Assembly: GCF_014699055.1 (NCBI RefSeq)
Contig: NZ_JACXAC010000009.1
Location: 1 to 64,000 of the forward strand
Source: Hymenobacter armeniacus
GTDB taxonomy: Bacteria > Bacteroidota > Bacteroidia > Cytophagales > Hymenobacteraceae
DNA: 64,000 nucleotides
Direction of reading: 5' to 3'
Shown: piece by piece, positions 50,686-59,573 of the stretch
Position numbering within the stretch: the stretch's first letter is position 1
How the letters are laid out: each line of letters opens with the position of its first letter
The notes under the pieces: model-generated
Told to the model about the DNA's origin: nothing
The model's database searches: none
What the model saw: only the letters and a program-made list of their open reading frames with translations
Position numbers and translations under genes: made by a program

Positions 50686-51948
50686 ATGAGCATTCCGGCC
50701 GCCTTACAAGTTGAGCACCTGGGCAAGTTGTACCGCTTGGGCGAGGTGGGCACCGGCACGCTCAGCCAGGACCTGAACCGGGCCTGGGCCCGCCTGCGCA
50801 AGCGCGAAGACCCCTACGCAAAAATCGGCGAAGCCAACGACCGCAGCCAGAAGGGCGACAGCGACTTCGTGTGGTCGTTGCGGGACGTGAGCTTTGCCGT
50901 GCCGCAGGGCGAGGTGCTGGGCATCATCGGGCCAAACGGCTCGGGCAAATCGACGCTGCTCAAAATCCTGAGCAAAGTCACGGCGCCCACCACGGGGCGC
51001 GTGAAGCTGCGGGGCCGGGTGGCCTCGCTGCTGGAAGTGGGCACGGGCTTCCACCCGGAGCTGACGGGCCGCGAAAACGTGTTTCTCAACGGCGCCATCC
51101 TGGGCATGAGCAAGGCCGAGATACGCGCCAAATTCGACGAAATCGTGGATTTCTCGGGCGTGGAACGCTACATCGACACGCCCGTGAAGCGTTACAGCAG
51201 CGGCATGTACGTGCGCCTGGCGTTTGCCGTGGCGGCGTTTCTGGAGCCCGAAATCATGATAGTGGACGAGGTACTGGCCGTGGGCGACGCCGAGTTTCAG
51301 CGCAAGTGCCTGGGCCGCCTGCAGGAGGTGAGCCGCAACGACGGCAAAACGGTGCTCTTCGTGAGCCACGACATGAACGCCGTGCAGAACCTCTGCACCC
51401 AGGCGCTGCTGTTGGAGCAGGGCCGGGTGGCCCACCTGGGGCCCACCGCCCACACCATTGCCCACTACGCCCACGCCCGCAAGCTGCAGGCCGGCGAGCA
51501 GTGGCACCGCCCCAACGCCCCCGCCAAGGCCCTGAAGCTGACCGATGCGGTGCTGACGGACCTGGCGCAGGATGAGAAGAACTGTTGCTTCACCCTGGCC
51601 CTCACGTATTGCCACAACGCGCCGCACCCGGCCGCGTTCATTGCCATTGATGTGGCCGATAGCGCGGGCAGCCCGCTCATGCAAGCGCTGCCCACGCTCG
51701 ACAAGTTTTTGGTGTATAACCCCAATGGCTCCACCGCCCTGCGTGTGCGGGTGGAGCTGCCGCCGCTGGTGCCCGGCGAGTACTACCTGAGCTTCTGGGC
51801 CGGCAGTCACAACACCGACACCCTCGATTTTGAAGAGCAAATCGTGCGCTTCGACATCGTTGCCTCGCCCACCAAGGGCCGGACTTTTCCGCACACGCGC
51901 GACCACGGAGCCATTGTTCCGTATGCGGAGGTGCTGGGCCAGCAGTAA
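50686..51948 (+). CDS. Polysaccharide ABC exporter ATPase (Wzt/TagH-like)
   Basis: A 420-residue cytoplasmic ATPase subunit that powers export of an undecaprenyl-linked glycan. Motifs are Walker A GPNGSGKST at 82-90, the signature region RYSSGMYVRLAFAVAA near 169-183, Walker B IMIVDEVLAVGD at 190-201 and the H-loop SHD at 227-229. Residues about 260-420 form an extra C-terminal beta-sandwich (CCFTLALTYCHNAP, YYLSFWAGSHNTDTLDFEE), as in Wzt proteins that read a terminal modification of the glycan before export. The ATG at 50686 (MSIPAALQVEHLGKLY) is used because the sequence upstream is unlike the family. The matching permease is not adjacent but lies at 59574-60464, at the far end of the cluster. 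Confidence 0.93.
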   Translation: MSIPAALQVEHLGKLYRLGEVGTGTLSQDLNRAWARLRKREDPYAKIGEANDRSQKGDSDFVWSLRDVSFAVPQGEVLGIIGPNGSGKSTLLKILSKVTAPTTGRVKLRGRVASLLEVGTGFHPELTGRENVFLNGAILGMSKAEIRAKFDEIVDFSGVERYIDTPVKRYSSGMYVRLAFAVAAFLEPEIMIVDEVLAVGDAEFQRKCLGRLQEVSRNDGKTVLFVSHDMNAVQNLCTQALLLEQGRVAHLGPTAHTIAHYAHARKLQAGEQWHRPNAPAKALKLTDAVLTDLAQDEKNCCFTLALTYCHNAPHPAAFIAIDVADSAGSPLMQALPTLDKFLVYNPNGSTALRVRVELPPLVPGEYYLSFWAGSHNTDTLDFEEQIVRFDIVASPTKGRTFPHTRDHGAIVPYAEVLGQQ

Positions 51949-51985
51949 GCTGCCGACCGCCTTTGCTGTAACGCCTGCGTCCGCC

Positions 51986-52876
51986 ATGACCCTCCCGACC
52001 ACCATCCGCAACACCTTTAATAAGTGGACCTTTGCAGAAGCACTGCGGCTGGTCAAGGCCACGGCGTGGCACCGGCTCACCGGCCGCCACGACAAGATTC
52101 TGGATGAGAACGTGCTGGTCAATGAGCTGAAGGCGTGCGGTTACCTCGTCGCGAGTGAAGACGACTGTTTTGTGCTCGAAAACCCGTCGCTGGGCATCAA
52201 GGTGTGGTGCCGCAAGTTTTCCAGCGACCTGCACGTGCTCTGGCAGCTGTACCTGCGCCACGAGCTGAGCCCGCTCATCGACCTCATCAACGCCCGGCAG
52301 CTGCCCGTGCGCACCGTGTTCGACATCGGGAGCAACATCGGGCTGGCGGCCATCCGGCTGAGCCACGCCTTTCCGCAGGCCCGAATTGTTGCCGTGGAGC
52401 CCGCCCCCGACAACGTTCGCATCCTGCAGAAAAACATTGCCGCCAATGGGGTGCCGGCCGTGGTGCTGCCCACTGGCGTGTGGCACAAGGCGGCCCGGCT
52501 CTATTTCGACCGCTCTTTTCGCGACGGCCAGGACTGGTCCATTGCCCTGACGGAGACGCCCAGCGGCAACCTCGCGGAATACGTGGATGCCGTGAGCCTC
52601 AACGACATTGCAGCGCAGCACGGCGTGACGTCCATCGACCTGCTGAAGATTGACATCGAAGGCGGCGAGCGGTACATTTTCAACGAGGCCCGCGAGGGGC
52701 TGGAGTTTCTGGCCATCACCCGGGTTGTGGCCATTGAGGTGCACGAGGAATTTGGGGTAGAAGACCGAATCAAGGCCATTTTGCAGGAGGCTGGCTTCCG
52801 CATCAGCCAAAGCGGCGAATACCTGGTGGGCATGCGCGAGGGAGCGTCGCTGCCCCTGCACGCCCTTCACCCTTAA
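51986..52876 (+). CDS. FkbM-family methyltransferase
   Basis: A 296-residue class I SAM-dependent methyltransferase. The SAM site is TVFDIGSNIGLAAIRLSHAFPQ with the acidic loop VAVEPAPDN. The FkbM hallmark IDLLKIDIEGGERYIF follows and the protein ends in VVAIEVHEEFGVEDRI. The ATG at 51986 (MTLPTTIRNTFNKWTF) lies 37 bases after the ATPase stop. FkbM enzymes in glycan clusters O-methylate sugars. A non-reducing-end methyl group can be the stop signal read by the Wzt C-terminal domain, so methyltransferase and ATPase may act together here (inference). Confidence 0.9.
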   Translation: MTLPTTIRNTFNKWTFAEALRLVKATAWHRLTGRHDKILDENVLVNELKACGYLVASEDDCFVLENPSLGIKVWCRKFSSDLHVLWQLYLRHELSPLIDLINARQLPVRTVFDIGSNIGLAAIRLSHAFPQARIVAVEPAPDNVRILQKNIAANGVPAVVLPTGVWHKAARLYFDRSFRDGQDWSIALTETPSGNLAEYVDAVSLNDIAAQHGVTSIDLLKIDIEGGERYIFNEAREGLEFLAITRVVAIEVHEEFGVEDRIKAILQEAGFRISQSGEYLVGMREGASLPLHALHP

Positions 52877-52886
52877 CTGCTGACCC

Positions 52887-53942
52887 ATGCCTGCTGCTAG
52901 TGCGCCGTTGGTGAGTGTGGTGATGCCGGTGTATAACAGTGCGCCCTACGTGGCAGAGGCCGTGGCGAGCATTCTGAACCAGACGTTTACCGATTTCGAG
53001 CTGCTGATTTTCAACGACGGCTCCACGGACGGCAGCGGCATGCTGCTGCGCGGCTTCACCGACGCGCGCATTCGCCTGTTCGACTACGCCGACAACGTGG
53101 GCTACGTGGCCCACCTCAACCACGCCCTGGAGCTGGCCCGCGGCCCCTACCTGGCCCGCATGGACGCCGACGACGTGGCCGACCCCGACCGCCTGGCCCG
53201 GCAGGTGGCCCTGCTCGAAGCCCATCCCGAAATTGGGCTGTGCGGCACGGCCTACCGCGAGTTTGGCAGCCGGCAGGGCTTAGTGCCGGTGCCCGAAACC
53301 GATGCCGAAATCCGGCGCTGGCTGCTGCGCAGCAGCCCCTTTGGCCACCCCACTGTGCTGCTGCGCACGGACATCGTGCGCCAACACCGCCTGCGCTATG
53401 ACGCCGCCGCCATGCCCGCCGAAGACTACCGCCTGTGGTACGAGCTGAGCCGGGTGACGCAGCTGGCCAACCTGCCCGAGCCTTTACTGGCCTACCGCGT
53501 GCACCCCACCCAAACCAGCCAGGTGCTCACCGCCAAGCGCCTGGCCAGCGTGAACGAAACGCGCCGCCGCCAGCTGCTCGACAAAGGCTTTGAGCTCACG
53601 CCCGCCGAGTGGGAGGGCTACCTGCGCATTCTGGACCGCGCCACTCGCCCGCGCACCGCCCACGACCTGCAGCTGCTGCTGGCCACCATGCGCACCGTAG
53701 CCAGCCAGAACGCCCGGCTGCAGGCCTACCCGGCTGCGTGGTTTGAGGAGCTGTTTGCCGCGGCCTGGCAAGAGGCCGTCATTGCCATTGAGCGCCACGG
53801 CTGGGCTTACGCGCGGCCGGTGCTACTGGCCCCCAAGCCCTTTCCGGACCCGCTGGGCCCAATGGCCCGCCTAAAGCTGCTGGCCAAGTGCGCCGTGGGC
53901 TGGCGCGTGCCAAGTCCTTCACCTTCAGCGCCCGCCGCATGA
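52887..53942 (+). CDS. Glycosyltransferase family 2
   Basis: A 351-residue inverting GT-A glycosyltransferase using a nucleotide-sugar donor at the cytoplasmic face of the membrane. The N-terminal motif is VSVVMPVYNSAPYVAEAVASILNQ, with NDGSTDGS and the metal-binding LARMDADDVADPDR. The acceptor-side segment contains MPAEDYRLWYEL, whose ED would supply the catalytic base. The C-terminal helices lack membrane segments. It starts 10 bases after the methyltransferase and its stop overlaps the next gene's start (ATGA), indicating a tightly coupled operon. Donor and linkage are unknown. Confidence 0.92.
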   Translation: MPAASAPLVSVVMPVYNSAPYVAEAVASILNQTFTDFELLIFNDGSTDGSGMLLRGFTDARIRLFDYADNVGYVAHLNHALELARGPYLARMDADDVADPDRLARQVALLEAHPEIGLCGTAYREFGSRQGLVPVPETDAEIRRWLLRSSPFGHPTVLLRTDIVRQHRLRYDAAAMPAEDYRLWYELSRVTQLANLPEPLLAYRVHPTQTSQVLTAKRLASVNETRRRQLLDKGFELTPAEWEGYLRILDRATRPRTAHDLQLLLATMRTVASQNARLQAYPAAWFEELFAAAWQEAVIAIERHGWAYARPVLLAPKPFPDPLGPMARLKLLAKCAVGWRVPSPSPSAPAA

Positions 53943-54904
53943 GTCTGGTAAGCATCATTGTGCCGTGCCGCAACTACGGCGCCCTGCTGCCCGAAGCCTT
54001 GGCCTCGGTGCTGGCCCAAACCCACGCCGAATGGGAGTGCCTGGTGGTAGACGACGGCTCGACTGACTCGACCCCCGCCGTAGCGGCCCACTACGCGGCC
54101 CGCGACCCGCGCATCCGCTACCTGGGCCGGCCCCACGCGGGGGCCTCGGCGGCGCGCAACCACGGCCTGCGCGAGGCACGCGGCCAATTCGTTCAGTTTC
54201 TGGACGCCGACGACCTGCTGCCGCCGCGCAAGCTGGAGGCGCAGCTGGCCTACCTGGCCGCGCACCCCACCGTGGACGTGGTGTATGGCGACGTGCGCTA
54301 CTTCCGCCACGGCGAGCCCGCCGTGCTCAGCCGCTCGTTCGACATGCAGGACACCACCGCGTGGTTTGTGCCGCTGCACGGCACGGGGGCGGCGGTGCTG
54401 CGCCCGCTGCTGGTCGAAAACCGGGTGGTCATTCACGCGCCCTTGTTGCGGCGGTCGGTGTTCGAGGCCGTGGGGGCGTTTTCGGAGCGGCTGGGGGCCG
54501 TCGAAGACTGGGAGTTCTGGCTGCGGTGCGCGGCTGGCGGGCAGGTGTTTGACTACCAGGACCTGCCCGGCACCCAGACGTTGGTGCGCGTGCACTCGCG
54601 CAGCACCAGCCAAGACCGCGCCCGCGTGGTGGCCAACGTGGAGCGGCTGCGCGTGCACCTCAAACCCTTGCTCGCTGCTTTCGGCGATGCCGGCCTGCTG
54701 GCCCTGAACCAAACCTTGCTCAACGATATCCGGTTGGAGAATGCGGCCTACTACATGCAGCACGGTGAGGTAGGGCGTGGCCTGCTGGGATTTACGCGCT
54801 TAGCCCTCGACACGGGGCAGTTTATAGCCGGCGTGCGAAATGTGGCATACTGGCTGCGGTATTCCCTGCGAAAAGCAATAAAAAAAAATAATAAATCACT
54901 ATAA
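53939..54904 (+). CDS. Glycosyltransferase family 2
   Basis: A 321-residue GT2 enzyme. Motifs are VSIIVPCRNYGALLPEALASVLAQT, VVDDGSTDSTP, the DxD-type FLDADDLLPP, and VEDWEFWLR with the likely catalytic base. It overlaps the previous gene by four bases. The C-terminus ends in a Lys/Asn-rich tail (RKAIKKNNKSL) encoded by a short AT-rich stretch at 54880-54900 that stands out from the GC-rich gene body and may mark an end point of gene reshuffling. The sugar specificity is not predictable. Confidence 0.92.
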   Translation: MSLVSIIVPCRNYGALLPEALASVLAQTHAEWECLVVDDGSTDSTPAVAAHYAARDPRIRYLGRPHAGASAARNHGLREARGQFVQFLDADDLLPPRKLEAQLAYLAAHPTVDVVYGDVRYFRHGEPAVLSRSFDMQDTTAWFVPLHGTGAAVLRPLLVENRVVIHAPLLRRSVFEAVGAFSERLGAVEDWEFWLRCAAGGQVFDYQDLPGTQTLVRVHSRSTSQDRARVVANVERLRVHLKPLLAAFGDAGLLALNQTLLNDIRLENAAYYMQHGEVGRGLLGFTRLALDTGQFIAGVRNVAYWLRYSLRKAIKKNNKSL

Positions 54905-54929
54905 TTCGTCCTTGCGTCGGGCATTGTCG

Positions 54930-54937
54930 TATTTTTG
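54930..54937 (+). promoter_or_regulatory. Candidate -7 box inside the glycan cluster
   Basis: TATTTTTG fits TAnnTTTG fully and lies in the 198-base gap between two GT2 genes, 165 bases before the ATG at 55103. A TTG at 54912-54914 is only 15 bases away, short for a -33 partner. It may give a second promoter for the distal half of the cluster. Confidence 0.35.
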
Positions 54938-55102
54938 GCATCGCGTAGCCGCTTAGTAGGTCTTCCGCTCCGGCACGGCACTGCACCGCTGCAGCTTTTG
55001 TGCTGCCCGGTACCATGTCCCAACCTGCTGGTGCTGCTACCGGGCGGTTCGTGTGTCGACCTACCATCCCTGCCTGTCGCTGCGCCGGCTGTTGCCCTCT
55101 GC

Positions 55103-56125
55103 ATGAACAATATTGATACGGAGCGTTATCCACAAACGCCACCCGCTATAGCGCCCTTGCCTGATTTGCCCGGCCGGCCCCGTTGGTCGGTGATGATTCC
55201 GGCCTACAACTGCGCGGCCTTCCTGCCCGATGCGCTGAAAAGCGTGCTGGCCCAGGCCCCCGGTCCGGAACTGATGCAGATAGAGGTGGTGGACGATGCC
55301 AGCACCGATGCCGACGTGCAGGCGCTGGTAGAAGCCCACGGCCACGGCCGGGTGGGCTACTTCCGGCAGCCGCGCAACGTGGGCAGCATTCGCAACTTCG
55401 AAACCTGCATCAATCGCGCGCGGGGCCATATCGTCCACATCTTGCACGGCGACGACCGCCTGATGCCCGTGGCGCCCGGGGCCACCGGGTTTTACCAGAA
55501 AATGGGCGAGCTGCTGGACCGCTACCCCGAAGCGGGCGCGGCGGCCTGCCACTACGCCTACATCAACGAGGCCGGGCGGCTGAACGGGATTCCGGCCCGC
55601 TTGGCTGAAGAGGACGGCTTGCTGGAAGACTGGCTGTTGCGGCTGGCCAAGCAGCAGCAGTTGCAGTATGCCTGCACCGTGGTCAGGCGCCGGGTGTACG
55701 AGGAGCTGGGCAGCTTTTATGGCAACAGCTACGGCGAGGACTGGGAAATGTGGGTGCGCATTGCCCGGCACTACCCCGTCGCCTACACCCCCGACACGCT
55801 GGCCCAATACCGGGGCCACGGCCAGTCCATCTCGTGGACTAAACTCATGTCGGGCGAGCTGGTGACCGACATGGTGCAGGTAATCGGGCGCATTCAGGAA
55901 CACGTGCCGGCGGCGCAGCGCAAGGCGGTGGCCGATTTTTCGGGCAAGTTCTATGCGCACTTCGTCATTACCACGGCCTACGAACTGGCCGAGCGCAGCC
56001 AGGACTGGGGCATGGTGTACCGGCTGGTTAAAAAGTCATTGGAACTGCACCGCGATGCTGCCATGTACCAAAAAGTGTTGCGGGCTTGGTTTAAGTACCA
56101 GCGCACCAAACTCCTGGCTCGCTGA
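55103..56125 (+). CDS. Glycosyltransferase family 2
   Basis: A 340-residue GT2 enzyme with a short polar N-terminal extension before WSVMIPAYNCAAFLPDALKSVLAQ, then VVDDASTDADV, GSIRNFETCINRARG and the metal-binding HILHGDDRLMP. GEDWEMWVRIARHYP carries the probable base. The ATG at 55103 (MNNIDTERYPQTPPA) is preferred to earlier codons of the frame because that upstream part is Leu/Pro-rich and lies in the promoter-like gap. It belongs to the surface-glycan assembly cluster; the sugar is unknown. Confidence 0.9.
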   Translation: MNNIDTERYPQTPPAIAPLPDLPGRPRWSVMIPAYNCAAFLPDALKSVLAQAPGPELMQIEVVDDASTDADVQALVEAHGHGRVGYFRQPRNVGSIRNFETCINRARGHIVHILHGDDRLMPVAPGATGFYQKMGELLDRYPEAGAAACHYAYINEAGRLNGIPARLAEEDGLLEDWLLRLAKQQQLQYACTVVRRRVYEELGSFYGNSYGEDWEMWVRIARHYPVAYTPDTLAQYRGHGQSISWTKLMSGELVTDMVQVIGRIQEHVPAAQRKAVADFSGKFYAHFVITTAYELAERSQDWGMVYRLVKKSLELHRDAAMYQKVLRAWFKYQRTKLLAR

Positions 56126-56202
56126 GGCCCACCCCCGTTGGTGCGCAATCTGCGCCGGCGGTTCCTTCCATTTCTCTGCTTCTCTGCTCAGCTGCTCCGG
56201 CC

Positions 56203-57183
56203 ATGAAAGTTGCCTTCACCATTTGCTCGAACAATTACTTAGGCTCGGCCGGGGTGTTGGTTGATTCCTTTAAGCGCCATCACCCCGATTTTGAGGTGTA
56301 CATCGGGCTCGTCGACTTGCTTTCTGACCAAGTGGACTACCCGTCCCTGGGCTGCACGGTGCTGCCCGTCACCGACATCGCCATGCCCGACCCGCGGGAA
56401 CTGAGCCAGAAATTCGACATCATCGAACTCAGCACCACGGCCAAACCCTATTATTTCCAGCACTTCTTTTTCAAGCTGGGCGCTACCCAGGCCATCTACC
56501 TCGACCCCGACATTGAGGTGTTTGCGCCCCTGGCCGCCGTGCAGCAGGGCCTGGAGCAGGCCATGGTGACGCTCACGCCCCACATGCTCACGCCTGTGGA
56601 CGACGAGTTCTGGCCCAACGACGTACACATTCTGCCCACCGGCGTGTTCAACCTGGGGTTTGTGGCGCTGGCCCGGCACCCGCAGCTGGCCTTCTTTCTG
56701 GACTGGTGGGCCGACCGCTGCCTGCAGTACGGCTTTCGCAATGCCAAAGAAGGGCTGTTTTACGACCAGATTTGGATGAACTACGTTCCCACGTTCTTCG
56801 AGTCGTACTACATCATCCGCGACCCCGGCTACAACGTGGCCAACTGGAACCTGCACGAGCGCACGATAAGCCGCGACGCCGCCGGCAAGTGGTGGGTGAA
56901 CGGCAACGCCGAGCTGGCCTTCTTCCATTTCAGCCACTACAACATCAAGGCGCCCGACGTCATCAGCTCCTACCACAACCGTTTCACCTTCGGCAACCGG
57001 CCCGACCTGCTGCCGCTATTCACGGAATACCGCCAACAGGTTCTCAACCGCCGCGGCGAATTTTTGAAAACCCTGAAGCCCTACTATGGCGAGCTGCACC
57101 GCCAGGCCGTGAAGCCCAACTATCGTAGCTATACCGACCTCAAGCGCAGGATGCTGCGGCGCTTGCAGGCTCTGCTTGACTAA
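56203..57183 (+). CDS. GT8-like glycosyltransferase
   Basis: A 326-residue GT-A-fold retaining-type glycosyltransferase. It begins VAFTICSNNYLGSAGVLVDSFKRHHPDFEVYIGLVD and has the metal-binding DPD in AIYLDPDIEVFAPL (about residue 100). Later blocks are FNLGFVALAR, LFYDQIWMNYVP, YNVANWNLHERTI and FFHFSHYN, the pattern of GT8-related enzymes found in Bacteroidota capsule and LPS loci. It is the only transferase of this type in the cluster and stands 77 bases after a GT2 gene. Its donor is unknown. Confidence 0.82.
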   Translation: MKVAFTICSNNYLGSAGVLVDSFKRHHPDFEVYIGLVDLLSDQVDYPSLGCTVLPVTDIAMPDPRELSQKFDIIELSTTAKPYYFQHFFFKLGATQAIYLDPDIEVFAPLAAVQQGLEQAMVTLTPHMLTPVDDEFWPNDVHILPTGVFNLGFVALARHPQLAFFLDWWADRCLQYGFRNAKEGLFYDQIWMNYVPTFFESYYIIRDPGYNVANWNLHERTISRDAAGKWWVNGNAELAFFHFSHYNIKAPDVISSYHNRFTFGNRPDLLPLFTEYRQQVLNRRGEFLKTLKPYYGELHRQAVKPNYRSYTDLKRRMLRRLQALLD

Positions 57184-57306
57184 GCCTTTTCTTAGGCGGC
57201 CGCGTATCCACTAGAGGTAAATCTACCCTCGCCCCGCTGCCATTCTTAGCAAACAACTCGCATTTGTTTGCAATTTATGGAATGTATTTAAGTTATTATT
57301 GCAATT
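57184..57306. other. AT-rich gap in the glycan cluster
   Basis: A 123-base interval whose right half (57241-57306) is strongly AT-rich, in contrast to flanking GC-rich genes. It holds TTTG at 57267-57270 and TATTATTG at 57294-57301, a degenerate promoter-like pair immediately before the next ATG. A secondary promoter or an old junction are the likely explanations. Confidence 0.35.
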
Positions 57307-58377
57307 ATGCTGGAGGATAAGCTGGGGGTATCTTTTCTACTGTGCACCTACAATGGGGCGCCGCGGCTAGCTGAAACGCTGGCCTGCTTGGCTGCGCAGG
57401 AAAACCCAGCTGGCATTGCGTGGGAAATCATTTTTGTGGACAATGCCAGCACCGACGGCAGCGCCCGGCTGGCGCGCGACGCCTGGGAGGCGCTGGGCGC
57501 CCCCGCGCCGCTGCGGCAGTTGCACGAGCCCCGGCCGGGTTACAAAGTGGCCATGCAACGCGCCATCGACCACGTGTCGTACCGCTACGCCTGCATCGTC
57601 GACGACGACAACCGCCTCGACCGCAATTACCTGCGCACCGGCGTGGAGCTGTTGGAGGCCCATCCGCAAATCGGCATTTTGGGCGGACCCAACACGGCCA
57701 CCTTCGACGGCGAGGCGCCGGCGTGGTTTCCGGACTTTCAGCACTGCTACGCTTCGGGGCCGCAGCTCGACCGCGTGGGCGGCGCCTTCGCGCCGCTGGC
57801 CGACGGGCCGGTGGGCCGCAACGTGCTGTGGGGGGCCGGCATGCTGGTGCGCGCCGAAATCTGGCAGCGGCTGCAGGCCCGCGGGTTTGCCAGCCTCTTT
57901 ACGGGCCGCCAGGGCGAAGCCAACCTGACCGCTGGCGAAGACGACGAGCTGTGCTACGCCGCCCAGCTGCTGGGCTACGAGGTGTGGTATTCGTCGCGGC
58001 TGCACCTGCGCCACCACATGGCGCCGGCTCGCCTCAGCGAGGACTACCGCGACCGGCTGTTTTACGCTTCGGCCCGGGCCACGCCCCGCCTCAACGCCTA
58101 CCGCAATGCCCTGTGGGGCCGGCCCGACGGCTCCGTGCCCGTGAACCTGCTCAAGGACCTGGGCTACGCCGCGTGGGGGGTGTGCAAGAACGTATGTCAG
58201 CCGGCCTTTGTGCGCGCCTGGCTCGCCAACAACCGACTGCCCTTGATGAACCAGCGCCACGCGTTGGTGGTGATGCGCGAAATGGTGTGGCACTACGGCC
58301 AAGTGCGGGCATACTACGAACGGGTGAGGGGCTTTCAACAACGCCTGCGCTCACCCCAATCCTTCCTAACTGCCTGA
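57307..58377 (+). CDS. Glycosyltransferase family 2
   Basis: A 356-residue GT2 enzyme of a subtype different from the three upstream. It starts VSFLLCTYNGAPRLAETLACLAAQ, has FVDNASTDGS, the acceptor-binding-like EPRPGYKVAMQRAIDHV, and metal-binding YACIVDDDNRLDRNYL. AGEDDELCYAAQLLGYEVWYSS carries the likely base. Such CxTYNG/PGxxxA enzymes resemble transferases of exopolysaccharide and protein-glycosylation clusters. It is followed after 3 bases by the GT61 gene, so the two are probably translated together. Confidence 0.9.
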   Translation: MLEDKLGVSFLLCTYNGAPRLAETLACLAAQENPAGIAWEIIFVDNASTDGSARLARDAWEALGAPAPLRQLHEPRPGYKVAMQRAIDHVSYRYACIVDDDNRLDRNYLRTGVELLEAHPQIGILGGPNTATFDGEAPAWFPDFQHCYASGPQLDRVGGAFAPLADGPVGRNVLWGAGMLVRAEIWQRLQARGFASLFTGRQGEANLTAGEDDELCYAAQLLGYEVWYSSRLHLRHHMAPARLSEDYRDRLFYASARATPRLNAYRNALWGRPDGSVPVNLLKDLGYAAWGVCKNVCQPAFVRAWLANNRLPLMNQRHALVVMREMVWHYGQVRAYYERVRGFQQRLRSPQSFLTA

Positions 58378-58380
58378 CGT

Positions 58381-59502
58381 ATGTATAAGTTGATAAAGGC
58401 CGTCGGGGATGCCCTGGTAAATCGGATTGCCAGGTCCTTGCCGGGGTGGCAGGGCGCAGTGGTGGAAAAAACGTTTCCGGCCCGGGCGTCTTACCGCCCC
58501 ACGCCGCCCGCCAATGCCGCCATGCTCACGCGCGCCCTGGTGGCCCGTCTCACGCTGCCGGTGCACTTCCAGCCCTACCACATCTACTCCCTGTGCAACG
58601 TGCACGTGACCTGGGACGGTGCCGTGTTCAACAATTTCCGGCTTTTCGAGCCCAGCATTGTGCGCCGTAGTTTCTTGAGCCGGTTTCAGGACACGCTGCT
58701 GCTGCGCCAGTGGGTGGGCGAAAAAGTGAAAGTGAGCGGCACCGAAATTGCCGTGTGCCACAACCAATGGTCGACGGAAAATTACTATCACTGGCTGATT
58801 GACAGTTTGCCCCGGTTGCTGGTGCTGCGTAGCCTGTACCCCGGCATGAAGCTGTTGCTGCCGCGGGTGTCGGCGCTGCACCCGGTGCCGGAGTTTATTG
58901 CGACCAGCGCCCGCCTGCTGGGCTTCACCGACCACCTACCCCTCAACCCCCGCCAAATACTGAGCGCCCAAACCGTGATTCTGCCCGACCTCACGGCCGC
59001 CTCGCTCACCCAGCGCCCCGAGCTGGTGCGGCAGGTGCGGCAGGAGTTGCTCAAGGCCCTGTGCCTCGAGCCAGGGCGCGCGTTCCGGCGGGTGTACGCG
59101 GCGCGGGCCGCGGGCTTCCCGCGCAACTTGCTCAACGAGCCGGAAGTGGAAGCGTGGCTGCAGCAGGAAGGCTTCGAAAAGGTGTATTTTGAGCACCTGA
59201 CGTTGCTGGAGCAAGTCCGGCTGATGCAGGAGACAGAGGTGTTGCTGGCCGTGCACGGCGCCAACATGACCAACCTGCTGTTTCTGCCCGATACGGCCCG
59301 GGTTGTGGAAATTCACAACAGGGAATACAGCGACCCGTGTTATTTGCGACTGGCTTCCTGTTTGGGGCTGGAGTTCTACATCTGTCCATGTCAGGGCGTC
59401 GACGCCCGGCTGGGCAACCAATCGGATGTAATCGTCGACATGGTGTTGCTGAAAGACGTCACCACGCTTGCCTTGGCCGGCACCCGCAAAGTGTCAACCT
59501 AA
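58381..59502 (+). CDS. Glycosyltransferase family 61 (DUF563) protein
   Basis: A 373-residue protein of the GT61/DUF563 family. Its hallmarks are NYYHWLIDSLPRLLVL (about 139-154) and the near-C-terminal MQETEVLLAVHGANMTNLLFLPDTARVVEI (about 285-313). Between them lies the ARAAGFPRNLLNEPEVEAWLQQEGF segment typical of the family. GT61 members transfer xylose, arabinose or GlcNAc in eukaryotes. Bacterial members occur in capsule/LPS loci with unknown specificity. It starts 3 bases after the GT2 gene and ends 71 bases before the permease start. Confidence 0.9.
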   Translation: MYKLIKAVGDALVNRIARSLPGWQGAVVEKTFPARASYRPTPPANAAMLTRALVARLTLPVHFQPYHIYSLCNVHVTWDGAVFNNFRLFEPSIVRRSFLSRFQDTLLLRQWVGEKVKVSGTEIAVCHNQWSTENYYHWLIDSLPRLLVLRSLYPGMKLLLPRVSALHPVPEFIATSARLLGFTDHLPLNPRQILSAQTVILPDLTAASLTQRPELVRQVRQELLKALCLEPGRAFRRVYAARAAGFPRNLLNEPEVEAWLQQEGFEKVYFEHLTLLEQVRLMQETEVLLAVHGANMTNLLFLPDTARVVEIHNREYSDPCYLRLASCLGLEFYICPCQGVDARLGNQSDVIVDMVLLKDVTTLALAGTRKVST

Positions 59503-59573
59503 GCACTTCGCCACACTGCTCTTTGTCGGGTTTGGCCGATGCGCCTCGCCGACACGAACTACTTCGTCTCTAC

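Noticed and set aside
54751..55110. Minus-strand frame of 119 codons in and beside the gap between two GT2 genes
   Set aside because: It is largely antisense to the GT2 gene, with an Arg/Pro/Ser-rich product and no homology cue.
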